A stretch of DNA of 64,000 nt from JBGTCD01 sp041749015 (lineage in GTDB: Bacteria > Bacteroidota > Bacteroidia > Cytophagales > Cyclobacteriaceae), in contig JBGTCD010000064.1 of NCBI GenBank assembly GCA_041749015.1, forward strand, positions 124,001 to 188,000. The letters are read 5' to 3'. Both the position numbers and the translations under genes were made by a program. Numbering within the stretch: position 1 is the stretch's first letter; each line of letters starts with the position of its first letter. Below, in pieces: positions 45,456 to 54,342 of this stretch. A model generated the notes under the pieces. The model worked only from the letters and a program-made list of their open reading frames with translations. It had not been told where the DNA came from and ran no database searches.

Positions 45456-46859
45456 TTAACTCCTGTTGGAGCGGATCAATTCCTGACGCAAATCCCTGAG
45501 TTGCTCGCTGAGTCCTACTTTATAAATATGCGGGAAATCAAACCGCTTAAATTCTTCTGGCAATAAGGCTAATCGTTCTTTCACAAATTCTGCAATATTT
45601 TTCAACGGTTGCTCTTCCCTGGTTCTGCGGCCATTCTCAATGACCGGCGTTAACAAAGATTCCTTTTCCAATCCCTTAAGCGGCATAGACTTAAGAATAT
45701 CTGAGGGATGAAACATTTTTTCAGGGGCCTTTTCCGCCTTAAGAGCCACCACATCTGCTCCGATAAACCGCCCTTCCTCATTGTGGAGCCGATACACCTG
45801 TTTGGTCCCGGGGAAGTTTATTTTATCAATATTTTCTGAAAGCTTGATGCGTGGCTGGTCTTCATAATACGCCAGCTTATAGACCCCATCCAGGGCAGCA
45901 TCGGGTCGCCCGATTACCAGGCTGGTGCCTACTCCAAATACATCGATCGGGGCCTTTTGCTCGAGCAAACTTTTGATCACCCGCTCATCCAACTGATTGG
46001 AGGCTGCGATCTCCACATAGGTCAGTCCCGCATCATCCAGCATTTTCCTGGCTTTTTTTGCGAGGTAGGCCAAATCCCCACTATCCAGACGAATGGACCG
46101 AAGCCGATGACCGCTCGCTTCCATTTCCTTACCAACCTTAATGGCATTGGGGATGCCACTATTCAGGGTATCGTAGGTATCTACCAGAAGATTTGTTTGA
46201 TCTGGATTGACCTCGGCAAAATCCCTGAAAGCCGTAAGTTCATCACCGTAACTTTGAATAAAAGAATGGGCCATAGTACCCGAGACCGGAATGCCCAGGT
46301 CACGTCCGGCTCTCACATTGCTGGTAGCGTCAAACCCACCGATCATTGCCGCGCGTGAGGCATAATATCCAGCAGGACCTTGTGCCCTGCGGAGACCAAA
46401 TTCGATGATCTTCCTGGCACCAGCAACTTGTCGAACCCTGGTAGCCTTAGTAGCTATGAGGGATTGAAAATTAAGCATGTTGAGCAGCAGGGTCTCAATA
46501 ATTTGAGCTTCTATGATACTAGCCTCCACCCGCAGTACCGGAGCAAGCGGGAAGACTACCTCTCCCTCCCGGCAGGCATTAATATTACCGGTAAAGCGGA
46601 AGTTCTTAAGGTGGTTGACAAAATCTTTATGAAATCCCTGCAAACGCAAAAAATCAATATCCTTTTCATCAAATCGAAGATCCGCAAGTATTGAAACCAG
46701 GCTGTCAAGACCGGCGAATATGGCATAGCCTCCTTCAAAGGGTAGTTTTCTGAAGAAATAATCGAAAACTGCTTTATCCTTTGCCCTACCTTTCAAAAAA
46801 TAAACCTGTGCCATGGTGAGCTGGTACTGGTCAGTATAAGTGCCTGTAAAATTTACCAT
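45456..46859 (-). CDS. pncB: nicotinate phosphoribosyltransferase
   Basis: 467 residues. Makes nicotinate mononucleotide from nicotinate and PRPP. Family segments: GTYTDQYQLTMAQVYF, FEGGYAIFAGLDSL, EFGLRRAQGPAGYYASRAA, GGFDATSNVRAGRDLGIPVSG, LDSGDLAYLAKKAR and FGVGTSLVIGRPDAALDGVYKL. It is the first gene of the pncB-pncA unit and diverges from hutG. NAD synthesis then continues with NadD-type enzymes outside the window. Confidence 0.95.
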   Translation of the reverse strand: MVNFTGTYTDQYQLTMAQVYFLKGRAKDKAVFDYFFRKLPFEGGYAIFAGLDSLVSILADLRFDEKDIDFLRLQGFHKDFVNHLKNFRFTGNINACREGEVVFPLAPVLRVEASIIEAQIIETLLLNMLNFQSLIATKATRVRQVAGARKIIEFGLRRAQGPAGYYASRAAMIGGFDATSNVRAGRDLGIPVSGTMAHSFIQSYGDELTAFRDFAEVNPDQTNLLVDTYDTLNSGIPNAIKVGKEMEASGHRLRSIRLDSGDLAYLAKKARKMLDDAGLTYVEIAASNQLDERVIKSLLEQKAPIDVFGVGTSLVIGRPDAALDGVYKLAYYEDQPRIKLSENIDKINFPGTKQVYRLHNEEGRFIGADVVALKAEKAPEKMFHPSDILKSMPLKGLEKESLLTPVIENGRRTREEQPLKNIAEFVKERLALLPEEFKRFDFPHIYKVGLSEQLRDLRQELIRSNRS

Positions 46860-46951
46860 GCCTAAAATTAATCACGGTAAACTTAAACTGGGGGTTTTCT
46901 TTCATTTTTTTCTAAATACCCCTCCAACAAAATCCGGTAGCGGCTTCAGGC

Positions 46952-46983
46952 TTTGGGGAAGTCCTGGAGTCTTAATAATTTTG
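46952..46983 (+). promoter_or_regulatory. near-perfect Bacteroidota promoter for the hutG-hutF genes
   Basis: TTTG (46952-46955), 20 bases, TAATTTTG (46976-46983), matching TTTG-N19-21-TAnnTTTG exactly. It lies 45 bases upstream of the TTG start of hutG, giving a leader of roughly 38 bases. It is the clearest promoter in the window. Confidence 0.6.
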
Positions 46984-47027
46984 ATTGAGCTAATTTCACT
47001 ATACTTTCATTTTCGTAATTTAAAATT

Positions 47028-47828
47028 TTGAATCCGCCCGTTTTCCATATCTCCCCACCGAATGGTCCTCAGGTGCCCATTCTGCTAAGCATCCCCCACA
47101 GCGGGACAGCCATACCGGAAGAAATCCGCTCCAGGCTGGTGCCGGAAAAGGCCGCTCAGCCGGCTGACACAGATTGGTTTGTAGACCGGCTCTATGACTT
47201 CGCGCCCGACCTGGGCATCACCACCATCAGGGCCAATTACAGCCGCTGGGTTATTGATCTCAACAGAACTCCCGATGGAAAACCGCTTTATGATGATGGC
47301 AGGGTAATCACCGAACTTTGCCCAACAGTTGATTTTACCGGAGCTCCCCTTTATACTGGAAGGCCGCCTTCGGACCAGGAACTTAAAGACAGAAAGGCCA
47401 AATATTATGTGCCGTATCATCAAAAAATTGCTGAGGAGCTGGCTTTGCTCAAGGTGAAATTTGGGAAAGTGCTGCTTTGGGATTGCCATTCCATCAGGCA
47501 AACAGTGCCTACTATCAGAAAAGAGCCTTTCCCGGACCTGATCCTTGGCAGTGCCGATGGGCAATCCGCAGAAAAAGGGCTAATTGATACGGCACTTACT
47601 ACATTGAGTCAATCTGCCTATTCACTCCAGCATAACCACCCCTTTAAAGGGGGGTACATCACCAGAAATTATGGCAATCCTGATGAAGGCTTTCATGCCC
47701 TCCAACTCGAAATGACTAAAATCAATTATATGGATGATTCGGAGTTGGAGTACGATGAAGACCGCGCCAATGAGGTTAGAACCCTATTCCGGAATACTTT
47801 TTTAAAACTTATTGATTATCTTGCCTGA
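47028..47828 (+). CDS. hutG: N-formylglutamate amidohydrolase
   Basis: 266 residues. Hydrolyses N-formylglutamate to glutamate and formate, the last step of five-step histidine degradation. It begins VFHISPPNGPQVPILLSIPHSGTA and has the metal-site segments ADTDWFVDRLYDF, VIDLNRTPDGKPLYDDGR and LLWDCHSIRQTVP (Asp-Cys-His). The start is TTG, and no in-frame ATG would retain the family N-terminus. It is directly abutted by hutF, which supplies its substrate. The hutH, hutU and hutI genes are elsewhere. Confidence 0.92.
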   Translation: MNPPVFHISPPNGPQVPILLSIPHSGTAIPEEIRSRLVPEKAAQPADTDWFVDRLYDFAPDLGITTIRANYSRWVIDLNRTPDGKPLYDDGRVITELCPTVDFTGAPLYTGRPPSDQELKDRKAKYYVPYHQKIAEELALLKVKFGKVLLWDCHSIRQTVPTIRKEPFPDLILGSADGQSAEKGLIDTALTTLSQSAYSLQHNHPFKGGYITRNYGNPDEGFHALQLEMTKINYMDDSELEYDEDRANEVRTLFRNTFLKLIDYLA

Positions 47829-49214
47829 ATGTTGAAAACGTGGAAATTCAAGGGGATTTTAAAGCCAACCGGCTGGCTGGTGCCTGGATATGTCCATATC
47901 GGTAAGGATGGAAAAATTGTTAGTGTTTCTGATAAAAACCAGCATCCCGAATTAAAGATCGATGAGGTCAACGGCTACGCCTTTCCAGGATTTCAAAATG
48001 CACATTCCCATGCCTTTCAGTATGCCATGGCCGGGTTGGCAGAGATACATCCCAAGGGTGCAGGTGCCGGGGATTTTTGGTCCTGGCGGGAGGCTATGTT
48101 TGGTGTCGCACTAAAGGTTGGTCCGGAGGCATTAAGGGCCATTGCCACCATGCTTTACAGGGAAATGCTGGCCCATGGCTATACCCAGGTGGTGGAATTT
48201 CACTACCTCCACCATGACAGCGGCGGTAATGGTTACTCCAACCCCGCTGAAATTGGCATTCAACTCATGGAAGCGGCGCATGTAGCAGGCATCCGCATCA
48301 CCCTGGTGCCGGTATATTATCATATGGGCGGATTTGGTAAGCCCGCCGGTCCAAAGCAAAAACGGTTCATCTCTCCTGATGTTGGTGCCTATGCCCGCCT
48401 CCTAGAAGCCGCAGATAATCATGCCCATAATAATTTAGAAATGGCCAAAACAGGATATGGGATCCATTCCCTGAGGGCTGTAGACCCAGAAGAGGTCCAT
48501 GATATTATCGGTTTGAGGGATTCTACTTACCCATTTCACATTCATGTCGCTGAGCAAAAGCTGGAAGTAGAGGAAGCCCTGGAGCATCTGGGCAAAAGGC
48601 CGGTCGAATGGCTTCTTGACCATGCCGACCCCCGACAAAATTTTCACCTGGTCCATGCCACCCATTTGGCAGAAGAAGAGGTACAAGGCATAGCAGGTTG
48701 TGGTGCTCATGTGGTGCTGTGCCCATCCACCGAAGGCAATCTTGGGGATGGGATCTTCCCCCTCCGCGATTACCTCGGAGCTAAAGGTGCCTGGTCCATC
48801 GGTACGGACAGCCATATCGGCCTTTGCCCGATGGAAGAACTGCGGTGGCTGGATTACGGGCAGCGCCTTACCACCCATAAAAGAGATGTTTTTTTAACCG
48901 GTGGCGGTCAGGATTCCGGCCTTGAAGCTATAAAAATGACCTGGAAGGGGGGTAGAGCAGCGGCAGGATTTGAGGACAAAAGCTTTTTAGAGACTGGTTC
49001 AGATTTTGATGCGGTGGTCATGGATGCCAATCATCCCCTTATTCAGGACTCCTCACCGGAGTTATTGACTGCCTCAATTATTTATTCCGGTGACAGAGAC
49101 TGGGTGCTTGGCACCATCGTGAATGGGATCATGCGGTATCAAAAATCCGAAGAAAAAAATACAGCCATCAGCAGTCAATTCAGCAAAGCCATTAAATCCC
49201 TTTCGATAAGATGA
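47829..49214 (+). CDS. hutF: formimidoylglutamate deiminase
   Basis: 461 residues. Amidohydrolase-fold enzyme removing ammonia from N-formimidoyl-L-glutamate to give N-formylglutamate for HutG. Metal ligands are His59 and His61 in NAHSHAF, then HIHVAEQ, HATHLAEEE and IGTDSHIGLCPMEELRWLDY. It starts immediately after hutG. Together with hutG this defines the HutF-HutG branch of histidine degradation, rather than the formiminoglutamase route. It overlaps the GNAT gene by ATGA. Confidence 0.94.
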   Translation: MLKTWKFKGILKPTGWLVPGYVHIGKDGKIVSVSDKNQHPELKIDEVNGYAFPGFQNAHSHAFQYAMAGLAEIHPKGAGAGDFWSWREAMFGVALKVGPEALRAIATMLYREMLAHGYTQVVEFHYLHHDSGGNGYSNPAEIGIQLMEAAHVAGIRITLVPVYYHMGGFGKPAGPKQKRFISPDVGAYARLLEAADNHAHNNLEMAKTGYGIHSLRAVDPEEVHDIIGLRDSTYPFHIHVAEQKLEVEEALEHLGKRPVEWLLDHADPRQNFHLVHATHLAEEEVQGIAGCGAHVVLCPSTEGNLGDGIFPLRDYLGAKGAWSIGTDSHIGLCPMEELRWLDYGQRLTTHKRDVFLTGGGQDSGLEAIKMTWKGGRAAAGFEDKSFLETGSDFDAVVMDANHPLIQDSSPELLTASIIYSGDRDWVLGTIVNGIMRYQKSEEKNTAISSQFSKAIKSLSIR

Positions 49215-49711
49215 TTGACCCCATTATCCGACCTATTACCAAAGGTGACAACCCCGGCATTAAACAGGTGATCCAGACTGTTATGCCTGAATTTGGGGCT
49301 TCCGGTGAGGGTTTTGCGATCCATGATGAGGAGGTTTTGGATATGCATGCAGCCTACATCATTAAAGGGGCTGCCTATTTTGTAATAGAAGAAAATGGCA
49401 AAATTAACGGCGGTGGGGGGATAGGGCCTCTGGCAGGCGGTGAAGCCAATGTCTGTGAACTCAAAAAAATGTACCTGATGCCTGAGGCAAGGGGGAGAAA
49501 CCTGGGTCAGCTGGTCCTTGATCGATGCCTGGACTTTGCAATAAGCTTCGGTTATAAATTTTGCTATCTGGAGACCTTCAGAACTATGGAAAGAGCCCTC
49601 GATTTTTACCGGAAAAACGGATTCGAACAGATATCAGAGCCAATGGGTAGTACCGGACATTTCAGTTGTGATAAGTTTTTTAAAAAACCACTTTTTGGCG
49701 GGCCTAAATGA
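49211..49711 (+). CDS. GNAT family N-acetyltransferase
   Basis: 166 residues. GNAT fold with KINGGGGIGPL, CELKKMYLMPEARGRNLGQLVL (acetyl-CoA P-loop region with RGRNLG) and FYRKNGFEQIS. The acceptor is unknown. It follows hutF with an ATGA overlap, so it is probably co-expressed with the histidine genes. Its 3' end overlaps a convergent gene by eight bases (49704-49711). Confidence 0.9.
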   Translation: MIDPIIRPITKGDNPGIKQVIQTVMPEFGASGEGFAIHDEEVLDMHAAYIIKGAAYFVIEENGKINGGGGIGPLAGGEANVCELKKMYLMPEARGRNLGQLVLDRCLDFAISFGYKFCYLETFRTMERALDFYRKNGFEQISEPMGSTGHFSCDKFFKKPLFGGPK

Positions 49712-50186
49712 TTACAAACACTATAATAAAGATGATGATCAACGCTATGAACTGGGTATAGTAGTTATTGACAAATAACCCCAGAATTATCAAAAGCTCC
49801 TGATCTTCGTCGGACTGGATGGTGCCCTTATGACTACCCCCTGAAAATTTAACCAATGTGGTATTATCCCTGATGATTTGCCACCTGGTTTTAAATCCGT
49901 TTTGGGATTTCCACTGGTATTTCTGTCCGTTCAGTTCAATTTTGGCTTTACTAAACCATGAGCTGTATTTGATATTGCCCAGAACCTTATTATCATTTCT
50001 ATCGATGATTTCTGATTCCTGATGAAATACCCCTTTGATGGTAAACCGGTATTTTTTGTCTCGAATGACCCCTATTCCTGACATATTCCAGGAATTCTCT
50101 TTCACATAGCCGATTTTTTCACCCTCAAAGTATAAATTATGGGTATGGCTGAATATTCCTTTTCTCCAGAAGTATGATTTAGCCAT
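49704..50186 (-). CDS. hypothetical protein with C-terminal membrane helix
   Basis: 160 residues. A beta-rich soluble domain (about 1-130; segments FEGEKIGYVKENSW and KYRFTIKGVFHQESEI) is followed by one strong hydrophobic segment at the C-terminus (about 141-160). The beta pattern is compatible with a tubby/LURP-one-like fold, but this is only a guess from composition. It converges with the GNAT gene (8-base overlap) and ends in TAG. Function unknown. Confidence 0.72.
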   Translation of the reverse strand: MAKSYFWRKGIFSHTHNLYFEGEKIGYVKENSWNMSGIGVIRDKKYRFTIKGVFHQESEIIDRNDNKVLGNIKYSSWFSKAKIELNGQKYQWKSQNGFKTRWQIIRDNTTLVKFSGGSHKGTIQSDEDQELLIILGLFVNNYYTQFIALIIIFIIVFVII

Positions 50187-50372
50187 ATTTCAATTTTTTC
50201 TAAAAAAAATAATTTCCGTCTTCATTTTCGGGGTAAAATTGTTTTGTGGTAGGTATTTTCAATTAAGCGGGTCAATTTGCATTTGGGTAAAATAAGAGTA
50301 CTTGAATATTGCCTCCAATTTTGCGAGAGCCAAAAACTTGAGTAAATTAGAAAAGTAAACCGCCGCACCCTT

Positions 50373-51086
50373 ATGTCCAAAAAAATAAAAACCACTCAAT
50401 GTGAAATGTGTCTTGGCCGCAAAAAGTCCATGTTTTCACAACTTGGCAGGGATATGTTGTGCGCCATTGACCGGAACAAGAGCACCATCGAACACGATAA
50501 AGGTCAGATGTTGTTCCTGGAAGGCACCGCTCCTCTGGGCCTTTTTTGTATTAATGAGGGCAAAGTTAAAATTTATAAAACCGGAGAATCCGGAAAAGAG
50601 CAAATCATCAGAATCGCACAAACAGGGGAGTTTTTAGGGTACAGAGCCCTCCTGGCTGATGAGTCTTATGCGTCTTCTGCAGCCATACTTGAAAATGCCA
50701 AGGTCTGCTTTATCCCTAAAGAAAACTTCATCCAGGTTTTTAACCATGACACCGAATTTCGTAACAAGCTCATCCGGCATTTGAGTCAGGAACTTGGGAT
50801 CGTTGAGCAGAAAATGGCGGACCTTGCTCAAAAATCTGTCAGGGAGCGGCTTGCTGGTACTCTTTTAATGCTCAAGGAAACCTATGGGATCGATGGTGAA
50901 AAAAGTCAGAAAATCAATATTGCACTCACTAGGGAAGACCTTGCTAATTTAGTGGGCACTGCTACAGAAACTGTCATCAGGCTGTTGTCCGAATTTAATA
51001 AAGATGGCCTCATTCAGCTATCAGGCAAAAAGATCGCCATCCTGTCCACCGATAAGCTTGCCAAGCAGGCCGGGCTATATGGATAA
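50373..51086 (+). CDS. FNR-like Crp/Fnr family regulator
   Basis: 237 residues. A cyclic-nucleotide-binding-like beta-barrel (about 25-135) carries an N-terminal Cys10-x2-Cys13, Cys30, Cys59 and Cys112. Cys112, in NAKVCFIP, aligns with the FNR cluster Cys122 region (VCEIP). The first pair lies upstream as in FNR, but the third ligand is not at the FNR distance. A winged helix follows with recognition sequence TREDLANLVGTATETVIRLL; Glu and Arg are kept and the FNR Ser is Ile. It probably senses oxygen by a 4Fe-4S cluster (inference) and controls the cbb3 genes downstream. Confidence 0.88.
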   Translation: MSKKIKTTQCEMCLGRKKSMFSQLGRDMLCAIDRNKSTIEHDKGQMLFLEGTAPLGLFCINEGKVKIYKTGESGKEQIIRIAQTGEFLGYRALLADESYASSAAILENAKVCFIPKENFIQVFNHDTEFRNKLIRHLSQELGIVEQKMADLAQKSVRERLAGTLLMLKETYGIDGEKSQKINIALTREDLANLVGTATETVIRLLSEFNKDGLIQLSGKKIAILSTDKLAKQAGLYG

Positions 51087-51163
51087 AATACCATGACCAA
51101 AGTCATTTTTGGCCCTGTCCATAGTCATTCCCAATTACTTCCTGAAAATTTACCTTTGAACCC

Positions 51164-51832
51164 TTGGTTGATGGTATACAATATCAGGAAATGGTCTCAG
51201 AAGATATCAAAAAAACACTTTCGGAAGATCGGGCCATTGGCCTTCTGGGCCAGCTTTTCAAGGTTGTTACCACAGCACCAATAAATAAGCCCGGCGGACG
51301 GATTTTGAAATTCAACTCCGGGCATTTTAAGACCATGCGCCTTGATTTTTGGGAACATTTCAACGCCCAATTGAGAGAAAACAACATTGTTGAAATCCCC
51401 CCACTTCTAAAGGATGAGTTGCACCTGATTACGCCTAAAAATCTTTCGAAAATTGATGGTCACCATATCCTCTGGCAATTCCATGGCAAAGAGTATCCGG
51501 ATGCACTTTTAAAATCTGCCAACCATATTTTCAGGGCTGACTTAAGGGCAGGGCTATTAATCGTTTCACCTGAGACATTATCAAAATCCTATCGAAAAAA
51601 AGAAAGTGATATGGTTCAGTTAGCTCACGAACATTTTAAAAATGTAGGGTTTATAAAGTTGCCCTGGACTGAGCTTCATCAGGCCTTAATTTACGCAAGG
51701 CAAAACAGGTTTTCTCTGATAGTAATCCCTGAAATTAAAAAAAGTTTAATCCAAAAATTTTTGAAGTCTGCGGATACCGCAGATAAAAAACTTTTCAATA
51801 CCATGATTTTACTCTATCCCGACATGACCTAA
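51164..51832 (+). CDS. hypothetical protein beside the cbb3 oxidase genes (start uncertain)
   Basis: 222 residues from TTG at 51164; the next in-frame ATG (51191) gives 213. No signal peptide or membrane segment. Segments RAIGLLGQLFKVVTTAP and RFSLIVIPEIKKSLIQKFLK show alternating alpha/beta character, and RADLRAGLLIVSPETL is a plausible core strand-loop. I do not recognise the family. The overlapping frame from the ATG at 51093 encodes MTKVIFGPVHSHSQLL, reminiscent of a real N-terminus, so a frameshift joining the two frames near 51150-51165 is possible. Lies between the FNR-like gene and the ccoI promoter. Confidence 0.62.
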   Translation: MVDGIQYQEMVSEDIKKTLSEDRAIGLLGQLFKVVTTAPINKPGGRILKFNSGHFKTMRLDFWEHFNAQLRENNIVEIPPLLKDELHLITPKNLSKIDGHHILWQFHGKEYPDALLKSANHIFRADLRAGLLIVSPETLSKSYRKKESDMVQLAHEHFKNVGFIKLPWTELHQALIYARQNRFSLIVIPEIKKSLIQKFLKSADTADKKLFNTMILLYPDMT

Positions 51833-51852
51833 GGACGATAATTTTTCTTAAT

Positions 51853-51866
51853 ATGATTAATATCAT
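51853..51866. promoter_or_regulatory. FNR-like box upstream of the cco operon
   Basis: ATGAT-TAAT-ATCAT, an inverted repeat with the FNR core TGAT-N4-ATCA (the E. coli consensus is TTGAT-N4-ATCAA). It is centred about 50 bases before the ccoI ATG. Relative to the TAATATTG element (51889-51896) and its predicted start, the centre falls near -43, about the place for class II activation by FNR. The FNR-like gene is 770 bases upstream. Confidence 0.58.
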
Positions 51867-51892
51867 GTTTTTTATTACCTTCCACTTCTAAT

Positions 51893-51911
51893 ATTGTATC
51901 AACGATACAAT
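51893..51911. repeat. perfect 19-base palindrome over the ccoI start codon
   Basis: ATTGTATC-AAC-GATACAAT: 8-base arms and 3-base centre. Its right arm contains the first two bases of the ccoI ATG (51910-51912) and its left arm overlaps the TAATATTG -7-like element. It could be an operator over the transcription start or an RNA hairpin masking the start codon. Confidence 0.62.
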
Positions 51912-54342
51912 GGAAGACCTTACCCGACATACCGAAGTGGCCTGTAAACATTGCGGTGATCCCTGTGAAGATGATCAGGTTGTTTATGATGCGGTAAGCT
52001 TTTGCTGTCAGGGTTGTGAGCTGGTATACGAGCTCCTTCACGAATATGGTCTTGAAACTTTTTATCAGGTCGGTGAGACTCCTGGGGTAAGTCTGAAAAA
52101 GACCAAATCAACTGACTGGGAGTACCTTGACCATGATAATTTCAGCCGTCAGATCATCCTGTATAAGGATGAGCAAATAGCCAAAGTCAGTTTTTACCTG
52201 CCGACTATTCATTGCAGTGCATGTATATGGCTCCTCGAAAAGCTCTACCGGTTGCATCCGGGCATTGCTTCATCCCAGGTTGATTTTAGCAGAAAGGAAG
52301 TGGTCATCACCTTCCGTCACAATGAGATCCGGCTTTCTGAATTGGTTTCATTGCTGCATTCTATTGGCTATACCCCAGATTTTCAAAATGCGGATACCAA
52401 AAGAAAGCCTTACCGGAAACTTTGGTACCAGATAGGCATCGCAGGGTTCTGCTTTGGGAATATCATGCTGTTCTCCCTGCCGGAGTATTTTGGGGCTCCG
52501 CTCTTTGTCGGGGAGGGTATGGAAGTTCTGTTTCCTTATCTCATTGCCCTGTTGGCCTTACCGGTATTTTTTTATAGTGCTCAGGATTATTTTAAATCTT
52601 CCTGGGCAGCATTCAGGCAAAGAACGATCAATATGGACGTGCCTATTGCCATGGGCATTGTCACACTATTGATCTATAGCTATTGGGAGATATTCACCCA
52701 TTCTGGACAGGGGTATCTCGATTCATTGGCAGCCCTGGTTTTTTTCCTCCTCCTGGGCAGGCTATACCAACAAAAAACTTATGACCACCTACGGTTTGAC
52801 CGGGATTACACCTCTTATTTTCCACTCACAGCACAGATACTCACCGGAGAGAGCACCAAGGCTGTTGCTTTGGCAGAGTTGGGTGTGGGGGATATTATCA
52901 TTGTAAAAAATGAAGAAATCATTCCTGCTGATAGCATCCTGCTTGATGGCAATGCCAACATCGATTATAGTTTTGTGACGGGTGAATCCGACACGGTAAA
53001 CACCCGGAAAGGGCAACTGCTGTATGCCGGAGGGAAGCAATGTGGCACCGCCATCCGGTTAAGAGTGACTAAAAAACCTTCTCAAAGCTACCTTACCAAG
53101 CTATGGAACAATGACGCCTTTACCCAGAATAAAGAAGAGTACTTTGAGTCCCTCGCCAATAAAATAAGCCGGTATTTTACTCCGGCAATCATCATTATTG
53201 CCATTGCTGCCGGTGGCTTCTGGTGGTGGGCCGGTATGCCCGAAAATGCCCTTCGGGCTTTCACATCCGTGCTCATCATCGCCTGTCCCTGTGCCCTGGC
53301 CCTTACCTCACCGGTCACCCTTGGCAGTGCCATAAGAATATTGGGCAAGGTCCGGTTTTATGTAAAAAATGCTGGTGTGGTGGAGGCCATATCCCGGGCT
53401 GATACAATCATCTTTGATAAAACCGGCACACTGACCCAGCCCAATGCCTCCGGGATTATTTTTCGTGGAAAAGACCTGAGCGCTGTTGAAAATCAAATGA
53501 TCTTCACATTGCTGAGCCAATCCATACATCCTTTGAGCAGGGAGATAAGTGCATTTATAAATGCCCGCATGGATGCTGAGATCACAGATTACAAAGAAGT
53601 CGATGGTCAGGGACTCACGGCAAAAATCAATGGGATCCCGGTTATGGCCGGCAAATCTGATTTTTTAGACAAAGGACCTGTTTCAGAAATTAGTGAAAAT
53701 GGCTCTGCTGTACATATAGCTATTGGTGAAAAATATCTGGGCTATTTTGAATTGAAACAACCCTACAGAGCTAACATGGTAGAAATGATCCGTTCTCTAG
53801 GTATGGACTACAGCACGCATCTCCTTTCCGGAGATAACGAAAAAGATCGGGCGGCCTTTGAAACAATCTTTGGAGAAAGAGAAAACCTGCATTTCAATCA
53901 AAGTCCGGAGGATAAACTGGCTTACATCGGCCGGCTACAGGCTGGCGGCCATACCACCGTCATGCTTGGGGATGGCCTCAATGATGCAGGTGCCCTGAAG
54001 AAAAGCGATGTCGGGATCGCCATAACAGATCATACCAGTTTTTTCTCCCCGGCTTGTGATGTCATCATGGAAGGCAGTATGCTGGCTCAATTAAAATCCA
54101 TTTTTGAGTTCTCCAAAAAAAGTATCCGGGTTATTAAAACAGGGTTTTTTATTTCTCTGATCTATAATATTGTAGGCATTACCATTGCTGTACAGGCTCT
54201 TTTGTCGCCTGTTATAGCAGCCATATTGATGCCTGTAAGTTCTTTTACAGTGGTGATCTGGGCTGTGGGTGGGACCCGCCTGGCGGCAAAGAAAGCCGGG
54301 CTCAAACATCAAAATAACCAACAGAAGTCATGGAGATATTAA
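51910..54342 (+). CDS. ccoI: cbb3 oxidase copper-transport P-type ATPase CcoI (FixI)
   Basis: 810 residues. Copper-exporting P1B ATPase needed to mature CcoN. An N-terminal metal-binding CKHCGDPC and FCCQGCE region precedes an HMA domain with HCSAC (Cys102, Cys105). The intramembrane CPC is at 459-461 and the phosphorylation motif DKTGTLT starts at Asp503; GDGLNDAGALKKSDVGIA is present. First gene of the cco operon and preceded by the FNR-like box. It overlaps ccoS by 13 bases. The start codon lies in a palindrome. Confidence 0.94.
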   Translation: MEDLTRHTEVACKHCGDPCEDDQVVYDAVSFCCQGCELVYELLHEYGLETFYQVGETPGVSLKKTKSTDWEYLDHDNFSRQIILYKDEQIAKVSFYLPTIHCSACIWLLEKLYRLHPGIASSQVDFSRKEVVITFRHNEIRLSELVSLLHSIGYTPDFQNADTKRKPYRKLWYQIGIAGFCFGNIMLFSLPEYFGAPLFVGEGMEVLFPYLIALLALPVFFYSAQDYFKSSWAAFRQRTINMDVPIAMGIVTLLIYSYWEIFTHSGQGYLDSLAALVFFLLLGRLYQQKTYDHLRFDRDYTSYFPLTAQILTGESTKAVALAELGVGDIIIVKNEEIIPADSILLDGNANIDYSFVTGESDTVNTRKGQLLYAGGKQCGTAIRLRVTKKPSQSYLTKLWNNDAFTQNKEEYFESLANKISRYFTPAIIIIAIAAGGFWWWAGMPENALRAFTSVLIIACPCALALTSPVTLGSAIRILGKVRFYVKNAGVVEAISRADTIIFDKTGTLTQPNASGIIFRGKDLSAVENQMIFTLLSQSIHPLSREISAFINARMDAEITDYKEVDGQGLTAKINGIPVMAGKSDFLDKGPVSEISENGSAVHIAIGEKYLGYFELKQPYRANMVEMIRSLGMDYSTHLLSGDNEKDRAAFETIFGERENLHFNQSPEDKLAYIGRLQAGGHTTVMLGDGLNDAGALKKSDVGIAITDHTSFFSPACDVIMEGSMLAQLKSIFEFSKKSIRVIKTGFFISLIYNIVGITIAVQALLSPVIAAILMPVSSFTVVIWAVGGTRLAAKKAGLKHQNNQQKSWRY

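Noticed and set aside
51093..51284. Separate 63-residue gene before the unknown cbb3-linked gene
   Set aside because: Out of frame with the long coding region, ends quickly and shows no coherent fold; kept only as a possible misjoined N-terminus.
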